Positions 6,667 through 12,187 of a stretch of 12,187 nt of DNA are shown in pieces; position 1 is the first letter of the stretch, and each line of letters begins with the position of its first letter. The stretch is taken from the NCBI GenBank assembly GCA_902805495.1, contig CADCTH010000315.1, positions 1 through 12,187 on the forward strand. The letters are read 5' to 3'. Both the position numbers and the translations under genes were made by a program. Below the pieces are notes generated by a model. The model worked only from the letters and a program-made list of their open reading frames with translations, was not told where the DNA came from and did not search any database. Source of the stretch: an uncultured Actinomycetospora sp. Its GTDB lineage: Bacteria; Actinomycetota; Actinomycetes; Mycobacteriales; Pseudonocardiaceae.

Positions 6667-6851
6667 GCTCGGCGGCGGTCCGTAAACCTTCGCAAGGGCG
6701 CCTGCGGATGGTGATGAACCGTGTCCGGGTGACCGATGGACGCCGGCCCTGCCGCCCTTCCGCCCGCGCATCCCGCGAGCGACGGCGGCGTACCCCGGCG
6801 ACCTCGTGCCCGACCGGTTCGCACGGTCCAGATCACCGAGCAGAGGGAGTC

Positions 6852-8336
<1,485 letters not shown>

Positions 8337-8349
8337 GTTGTCGCGGCAA

Positions 8350-8397
8350 GCAGGTCCGGTCGTCAGCGCTCCTCCGTCGCGCTACCGACCGACCTGC
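8350..8397 (+). terminator. Long imperfect hairpin just after ahcY (first of two)
   Basis: GCAGGTCCGGTCG (8350-8362, one bulged C) pairs with CGACCGACCTGC (8386-8397). Above a two-base internal mismatch, AGCGC (8365-8369) pairs with GCGCT (8379-8383) around a nine-base loop. It starts 13 bases after the ahcY stop. It could terminate or stabilise the ahcY transcript, or be a copy of a dispersed intergenic hairpin repeat. No T tract follows. Confidence 0.5.
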
Positions 8398-8410
8398 GCC
8401 GCGCTCCGGT

Positions 8411-8433
8411 GGTGAGCGTCTGCTGGTGAGCGT
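8411..8433 (+). repeat. Short direct repeat GGTGAGCGT
   Basis: GGTGAGCGT occurs at 8411-8419 and again at 8425-8433 with a 14-base period, between the two hairpins after ahcY. The function is unknown; it may be simple duplication or a pair of protein half-sites. Confidence 0.5.
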
Positions 8434-8437
8434 GTGA

Positions 8438-8488
8438 GACCGAAGGGCCCCTTTGCTCGGAACAGCCGAGCGAAGGGGCCCTTCGGTC
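8438..8488 (+). terminator. Strong 23-bp hairpin terminator between ahcY and tmk
   Basis: The arm at 8438-8460 (beginning GACCGAAGGGCCCC) pairs with 8466-8488 (ending GGGGCCCTTCGGTC) over 23 positions with a single T-G wobble and a five-base AACAG loop. This is the strongest hairpin in the window apart from the palindrome at 4782. It separates ahcY from tmk. It lacks a T tract, as is usual in this phylum, and ends 17 bases before the tmk -10 box. Confidence 0.8.
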
Positions 8489-8505
8489 GTTCCGGGGCCT
8501 CGCCC

Positions 8506-8511
8506 TAAGGT
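8506..8511 (+). promoter_or_regulatory. tmk -10 box implying a leaderless transcript
   Basis: TAAGGT fits TANNNT and ends six bases before the GTG start codon of tmk at 8518. Transcription would begin at or next to the first base of the start codon. No separate Shine-Dalgarno sequence is visible; only the AAGG inside the box itself could act as one. The expected -35 position (about 8483-8488) falls in the right arm of the hairpin and matches poorly. Confidence 0.5.
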
Positions 8512-8517
8512 CTCTGC

Positions 8518-9234
8518 GTGGGCGTGGTGGTGGCGGTCGAGGGACTCGACGGCGCGGGCAAGGCGACGCTGGTCGCCGCGCTCGCGGACGCCGCGACACG
8601 CCGGGGCGCGCGGGTCGCGACACTCGCGTTCCCCCGCTACGACGCCGACGTGCACGCGGGGCTCGCGGGCGAGGCGCTGCACGGCGCGCACGGCGATCTG
8701 CGCGACTCGGTGCACGCCATGGCGGTGCTCTTCGCGCTCGACCGGGCCGGGGCGGGCGAGGAGCTGCGCCGGGCCGCGGCGACGCACGACCTCGTGCTCG
8801 TCGATCGCTACGTCGCCTCCAACGCCGCCTACGGCGCGGCCCGGCGGGGCGAGGACGTCGACGGGCCCTTCGTGACCTGGGTGTACGCGCTCGAGGTGCA
8901 GCGCCTCGGGGTGCCGGCGCCCGACGCGCACGTCCTGGTCCGGGTGCCGGGCGAGCTCGCCGCCCGCCGGGTGCGCGAGCGCGCCGCGGCCGACCCCACC
9001 CGCACCCCCGACGGCTACGAGGCCGACGCGGCGCTGCAGGCCCGGTGCGCCGAGGTCTACGACCAGCTCGTCGACCGCGCCTGGCTGGCGCCCTGGACGG
9101 TCGTCGGCGCCGAGGGGGACCGCGCCGACGTCACCCGGACGGCGGAGTCGATGGTGCAGAACTGGCTCTCCGGGGCCATGTCGGCCGAAGTCGGCTCCGG
9201 ATCGTCGGTGAGAAGTGACACCATTGAGACATGA
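8518..9234 (+). CDS. tmk: Thymidylate kinase
   Basis: This cytoplasmic enzyme phosphorylates dTMP to dTDP using ATP, an essential step in dTTP supply. The product is 238 residues, compared with 214 in M. tuberculosis. Visible are the P-loop EGLDGAGKATL (K15), AFPRY at residues 37-41, EALHGAHGDL, FALDRAG, and the DRYVASNAAY block with D96, R97 and N102. These residues closely resemble the mycobacterial enzyme. The P-loop position after lysine is Ala16, where the M. tuberculosis enzyme has arginine; the LID region ADPTRTPDGYEAD keeps R162 but lacks several other arginines. The GTG start is set by the conserved VVVAVEGLDG beginning and by the -10 box six bases upstream. The last about 25 residues extend beyond the family core, and the stop overlaps the mtrA start by four bases (ATGA), so translation is probably coupled. 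Confidence is high. Confidence 0.94.
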   Translation: MGVVVAVEGLDGAGKATLVAALADAATRRGARVATLAFPRYDADVHAGLAGEALHGAHGDLRDSVHAMAVLFALDRAGAGEELRRAAATHDLVLVDRYVASNAAYGAARRGEDVDGPFVTWVYALEVQRLGVPAPDAHVLVRVPGELAARRVRERAAADPTRTPDGYEADAALQARCAEVYDQLVDRAWLAPWTVVGAEGDRADVTRTAESMVQNWLSGAMSAEVGSGSSVRSDTIET

Positions 9235-9908
9235 GCGCGCGAATCCTCGTGGTGGACGACGACGCCTCCCTCGCGGAGATGTTGACGATCGTCCTCCAGG
9301 GCGAGGGCTTCGAGACCACCGTCGTCGGCGACGGGACGGGGGCGCTGCCCGCACTGCGCGAGAGCTCGCCCGACCTGGTGCTGCTCGACCTCATGCTCCC
9401 GGGCATGAACGGCATCGACGTCTGCCGGGCGATCCGGGCGGAGTCGGGCGTTCCCGTGGTCATGCTGACCGCGAAGACCGACACGGTCGACGTGGTGCTC
9501 GGGCTGGAGTCGGGCGCCGACGACTACGTGGTCAAGCCGTTCAAGCCCAAGGAGCTCGTGGCCCGCATCCGGGCGCGGCTGCGCCAGTTCCCCACCGAGC
9601 CGGCCGAGCAGATGCAGATCGGCGACGTCACCATCGACGTCCCGGCCCACCAGGTGCGCCGCGGCGGGCGCACCATCCCGCTCACGCCGCTGGAGTTCGA
9701 CCTGCTGGTGGCCCTGGCGCGCAAGCCGCGCCAGGTGTTCACGCGCGAGGTGCTGCTCGAGCAGGTGTGGGGCTACCGGCACGCGGCCGACACCCGGCTG
9801 GTCAACGTGCACGTGCAGCGGCTGCGCTCCAAGGTCGAGGTCGATCCCGAGCACCCCGAGGTCGTGCTGACCGTGCGCGGCGTCGGGTACAAGGCCGGCC
9901 CGCCCTGA
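9231..9908 (+). CDS. mtrA: MtrA response regulator, OmpR/PhoB type
   Basis: This DNA-binding response regulator is phosphorylated by MtrB; in mycobacteria and relatives it controls envelope, cell-wall hydrolase and division-related genes. The product is 225 residues. The receiver domain (about 1-115) shows the acidic pocket VDDD (residues 8-11), phospho-acceptor D53 in LLDLMLPGMNG, switch T80 in MLTA, and K102 in YVVKPFKPKEL. The C-terminal winged helix (about 128-225) contains LTPLEFDLLVALARKP, the recognition-helix region DTRLVNVHVQRLRSKV, and the terminal VRGVGYKAG. The start overlaps the tmk stop as ATGA, with only weak purine-rich GAGA upstream, which suggests translational coupling. The 3' end of tmk just upstream is less GC-rich than its surroundings and may hold an mtrA promoter. 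The gap to mtrB is 25 bases. The assignment rests on motif agreement and on the tmk-mtrA-mtrB-lpqB order. Confidence 0.96.
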   Translation: MSARILVVDDDASLAEMLTIVLQGEGFETTVVGDGTGALPALRESSPDLVLLDLMLPGMNGIDVCRAIRAESGVPVVMLTAKTDTVDVVLGLESGADDYVVKPFKPKELVARIRARLRQFPTEPAEQMQIGDVTIDVPAHQVRRGGRTIPLTPLEFDLLVALARKPRQVFTREVLLEQVWGYRHAADTRLVNVHVQRLRSKVEVDPEHPEVVLTVRGVGYKAGPP

Positions 9909-9933
9909 TCCGTCCCGTCACCGGGGTGACACG

Positions 9934-11760
9934 GTGCTGACGGGCCTGCGCCGCCGGCTCGAGCGCTTCCTGGCCGAGCGGGTCGGCCAGGTCCGGGTGC
10001 TGTGGCGCCGCTCGATGCAGCTGCGCGTGGTGCTCTCGACGCTGGCGATGTCGGTGGTCGTCGTCGCCGTGCTCGGCCTCGTGCTGCAGACCCAGATCGC
10101 CGACCGCCTGGTGCAGGGCAAGGAGCAGGCCGCCCTCATCCAGGCCGACATCTCCCGCCAGGCCCTCGAGCGCGACCTCGCCCGCGTCGACCCCGACCGC
10201 GACGGCGCCCAGGCCGTGCTCGACGACGTGCTCGACCGGCTGTCCACCAGCGGGCAGGACGCCGAGCAGAACGGGCTGGCCCGCGGCAGCGACCCGATCA
10301 GCGACGCGGGCGCCTTCGACGCCGTGCTCATCGCGGGCTCCGACACCGTGGGCAGCGGCGGACCGGGCGCGCTGCCGACCGTGCCGGGCGGGGTGCCGGT
10401 GGAGGTCAGCGCCGGGCCGGCGGAGATCATCCCGCCGCAGCTGCGCGCGCCCGTGCTGCAGGGCTTCCTGGCCACGAAGTACCTGACGGTCGCCTCGGCC
10501 GGCCAGGCCGCCCCGGTGCCCACGCTCGTCGTCGGCCAGCCGGTGCGCACCGCCGGCCGGAACCTGCAGCTCTACCTGCTCTTCCCGCTCTCGGCCGAGC
10601 AGCGCACGCTCGCGCTGGTCCAGAGCACGCTGGTGCTGGCCGCGGGCGTGCTGCTCGTGCTGCTGGCGGGCATCTCGTCGGTGGTCACCCGCCAGGTCGT
10701 GCGACCGGTGCGCCAGGCCGCCGACGTCGCCGAACGCTTCGCCGACGGCCACCTCGACGAACGCATGCCGGTGCACGGCGACGACGAGGTCGCGCGGCTC
10801 GCGGAGTCGTACAACGAGATGGCGGCGAGCATCCAGTCGCAGATCCGCCAGCTCGAGGAGTTCGGCGCGCTGCAGCGGCGGTTCACCTCCGACGTCAGCC
10901 ACGAGCTGCGCACCCCGCTGACCACGGTGCGGATGGCCGCCGAGGTGCTGCACGCCCAGGTCGACCCCGCCGACGCCACCGCGTCGCGGGCGGCCCAGCT
11001 GCTCGTCGACCAGCTCGACCGGTTCGAGGGCCTGCTCGCCGACCTCCTCGAGATCAGCCGCCTCGACGCGGGCATGGCCGAGCTGGGGCTCGAGGAGGTG
11101 GACGTCGGCGCCCTGGTCCGGCGCGCCGCGGAGACCGTGCGCCCGCTCGTCGAGGACACCGGGACGCCGCTGCTGCTCGACCTCGGCGAGACCGACGACG
11201 AGCCGGTCCTCGCCGAGATCGACCCCCGGCGCGTCGAGCGCATCCTGCGCAACCTCTTGGCCAACGCCATCGACCACGGCGAGGGACGGCCCATCGAGGT
11301 GCGCCTCGCCGCCGGCGAGGGCGCGCTGGCCGTGGTGGTGCGCGACCACGGCGTCGGCCTCAAGCCCGGCGAGGCGGGACTCGTGTTCAACCGCTTCTGG
11401 CGCGCCGACCCGTCGCGCCAGCGCCGCAGCGGGGGCACGGGGCTCGGGCTCGCGATCAGTCTCGAGGACGCCCGCCTGCACGGCGGCTGGCTGCAGGCGT
11501 GGGGCGAGGTCGACCGCGGCGCGGTGTTCCGGTTGACGCTGCCGCTGCGCCACGGCGAGCGCCTGCGCACCAGCCCGCTGCCGCTGCTGCCGGTGGCCGC
11601 CGCCCCCGCCGCTGCGGACCCGGGCATCCACGACGCCGCGGCCACGGCAGGCACGGCGCTGCCCCCGATGGACCCCGAGCCCGACCCCGAGCCGGAGGAC
11701 ACGCCCGAGCTCCCCGCGCCCGCGTCGCCCCCGGGATCCGGCTCGTCGGTGGTCCGGTGA
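9934..11760 (+). CDS. mtrB: MtrB membrane sensor histidine kinase
   Basis: This is the partner kinase of MtrA, an inner-membrane protein of 608 residues. TM1 is at about residues 32-52. An extracytoplasmic sensor region (about 53-225) follows, then TM2 (about 229-248) and a HAMP linker with RPVRQAADVAERFADG. The dimerisation/phosphoacceptor helix carries FTSDVSHELRTPLTTVRMA with H323. The ATP-binding domain shows the N-box NLLANAIDH (N440, N444), RDHGVGL, the F-box-like FNRFWRADPS, and the glycine lid GGTGLGLAIS from residue 500. The C-terminus is a proline- and acid-rich tail of about 40 residues with a PEPDPEPED stretch, predicted to be disordered. The GTG start at 9934 is preceded by GGGGTGA (9923-9929) and gives the basic N-terminus expected before TM1. 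It follows mtrA by 25 bases and abuts lpqB, consistent with one operon. The stimulus is not evident from sequence. Confidence 0.95.
   Translation: MLTGLRRRLERFLAERVGQVRVLWRRSMQLRVVLSTLAMSVVVVAVLGLVLQTQIADRLVQGKEQAALIQADISRQALERDLARVDPDRDGAQAVLDDVLDRLSTSGQDAEQNGLARGSDPISDAGAFDAVLIAGSDTVGSGGPGALPTVPGGVPVEVSAGPAEIIPPQLRAPVLQGFLATKYLTVASAGQAAPVPTLVVGQPVRTAGRNLQLYLLFPLSAEQRTLALVQSTLVLAAGVLLVLLAGISSVVTRQVVRPVRQAADVAERFADGHLDERMPVHGDDEVARLAESYNEMAASIQSQIRQLEEFGALQRRFTSDVSHELRTPLTTVRMAAEVLHAQVDPADATASRAAQLLVDQLDRFEGLLADLLEISRLDAGMAELGLEEVDVGALVRRAAETVRPLVEDTGTPLLLDLGETDDEPVLAEIDPRRVERILRNLLANAIDHGEGRPIEVRLAAGEGALAVVVRDHGVGLKPGEAGLVFNRFWRADPSRQRRSGGTGLGLAISLEDARLHGGWLQAWGEVDRGAVFRLTLPLRHGERLRTSPLPLLPVAAAPAAADPGIHDAAATAGTALPPMDPEPDPEPEDTPELPAPASPPGSGSSVVR
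11671..11694 (+). repeat. In-frame 12-bp duplication in the mtrB tail
   Basis: GACCCCGAGCCC (11671-11682) is followed by GACCCCGAGCCG (11683-11694), encoding DPEP twice in the disordered C-terminal tail. The length is a multiple of three, so copy changes would not break the frame. Confidence 0.75.
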
Positions 11761-11786
11761 GGCGTCTTCCGGGCGGGAGGGGCCCG

Positions 11787-12187
11787 GTGCGGCGCGCGCT
11801 CGCCCTCGGCGCCCTGCTGCTCGTGCTGGCGCTCGGGGCCGGCTGCGCGTCGGTGCCCGGATCGTCCGAGGTGACGGTGCTGCGGCGCGTGTACGACGCC
11901 GCGGAGCCGACGGTCCCGCCCGGCCCGGCGCGCGACGCGAGCCCGCTGGAAACCGTGCGCGGCTGGGTGCTGGCGTCCGGGGCGGCCGCCGAGCGCCACG
12001 AGGCCGCCCGCGCGTTCCTCACCCCGGGCGCGGCGGGGACGTGGGACGACGGCGCGCGCCCGACGGTCGTCACCGACCAGGTCGACACCGTCTTCGCCGA
12101 CCGCCCCGCCGGGATGGGCCAGGCCGCGGTGCGCGTCCGCGCCACGGCGCTGGGCGTCCTGAACTCCGAGGGCGTGTTCGAGGCCGA
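11787..12187 (+). CDS. lpqB: LpqB family lipoprotein, 3' end beyond window
   Basis: This is an exported lipoprotein that in mycobacteria binds the MtrB sensor region and tunes MtrA signalling. The first 133 codons are visible. They show a short basic N-terminus, a hydrophobic core (ALALGALLLVLALGA) and a lipidation cysteine C20 in GAGCASVP, then the family-like region ETVRGWVLAS, EAARAFLTPGA, TWDDGARP, ending NSEGVFEA. The following GerMN-type and beta-propeller parts lie outside the window. Two starts are possible: GTG at 11787, preceded by GGGAGGGG (11775-11782), which I prefer; or GTG at 11757 in the same frame, overlapping the mtrB stop as GTGA and adding ten residues. The lipobox has Gly at -3 instead of the usual Leu, with Leu at -4, so it is somewhat atypical. 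The gene directly follows mtrB, as in related genomes. Confidence 0.9.
   Translation, partial: MRRALALGALLLVLALGAGCASVPGSSEVTVLRRVYDAAEPTVPPGPARDASPLETVRGWVLASGAAAERHEAARAFLTPGAAGTWDDGARPTVVTDQVDTVFADRPAGMGQAAVRVRATALGVLNSEGVFEA

Noticed and set aside
6568..6714. 48-codon open frame in the ahcY leader starting GTG and ending TGA
   Set aside because: There is no clear ribosome site, it has a basic low-complexity composition, and it overlaps the predicted -10 region. It is possible as a leader peptide but unsupported.
6451..6771. N-terminal extension of the acyl-CoA ligase up to 6771
   Set aside because: The extension would cross the predicted promoter and ribosome site and has no similarity to ligase N-termini.
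6812..6828. GACCG/CGGTC hairpin just before the ahcY ribosome site
   Set aside because: It has only five pairs with a seven-base loop, expected by chance at this GC content.
6549..6851. Upstream in-frame extension of ahcY, including ATG at 6708
   Set aside because: The extra residues are arginine/proline-rich and unlike SahH N-termini, while ATG 6852 has a ribosome site and yields the family length.
6451..6851. SAM-I/SAM-IV or cobalamin riboswitch in the ahcY leader
   Set aside because: I could not find the conserved core motifs of these classes. Only the partial SAH-like resemblance was worth reporting.

Overview
This is a chromosomal core segment of a very GC-rich actinomycete. The gene order (phosphosugar isomerase-like gene, manA, amino-acid permease, ahcY, tmk, mtrA, mtrB, lpqB) matches the Mycobacterium tuberculosis region Rv3256c to Rv3244c. 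Individual motifs, such as the SNAAY stretch of the thymidylate kinase and the GCASVP start of mature LpqB, point to the Mycobacteriales/Pseudonocardiales. The sequence alone does not settle genus or species. All genes are on the + strand except one acyl-CoA ligase.

Layout. Positions 1-2013 hold the end of a SIS-type phosphosugar isomerase-like gene followed closely by manA; together they form a hexose-phosphate/mannose supply unit. Positions 2084-3055 encode a cation diffusion facilitator with SLC30A9-like motifs. Positions 3212-4765 encode a cationic-amino-acid-type APC permease. A 32-base perfect palindrome (4782-4813) separates the permease from a convergent fadD-type acyl-CoA ligase (4831-6450, minus strand). 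A 401-base divergent region (6451-6851) carries the fadD promoter, a weaker candidate ahcY promoter, two GACCGGTC palindromes and a structured ahcY leader. ahcY (6852-8336) is followed by two hairpins. Then comes tmk, with a likely leaderless promoter, and mtrA-mtrB-lpqB in tight succession; lpqB is cut off by the window end.

How the genes work together. ManA and its upstream partner interconvert sugar phosphates for mannosylated envelope glycans. AhcY removes S-adenosylhomocysteine and so keeps methylation running. Tmk supplies dTDP. MtrA (response regulator), MtrB (sensor kinase) and LpqB (lipoprotein that modulates MtrB in mycobacteria) form a conserved envelope and cell-division signalling module. 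The tmk-mtrA stop/start overlap and the short gaps downstream suggest one tmk-mtrA-mtrB-lpqB transcript.

Novelty. The protein-coding content is ordinary core actinobacterial material, and I see no mobile element, CRISPR array, phage gene or defence system. The most interesting signals are regulatory: a possible SAH-riboswitch-like or bistable leader upstream of ahcY, paired palindromes over divergent promoters, and a hairpin/promoter junction in front of a leaderless tmk.
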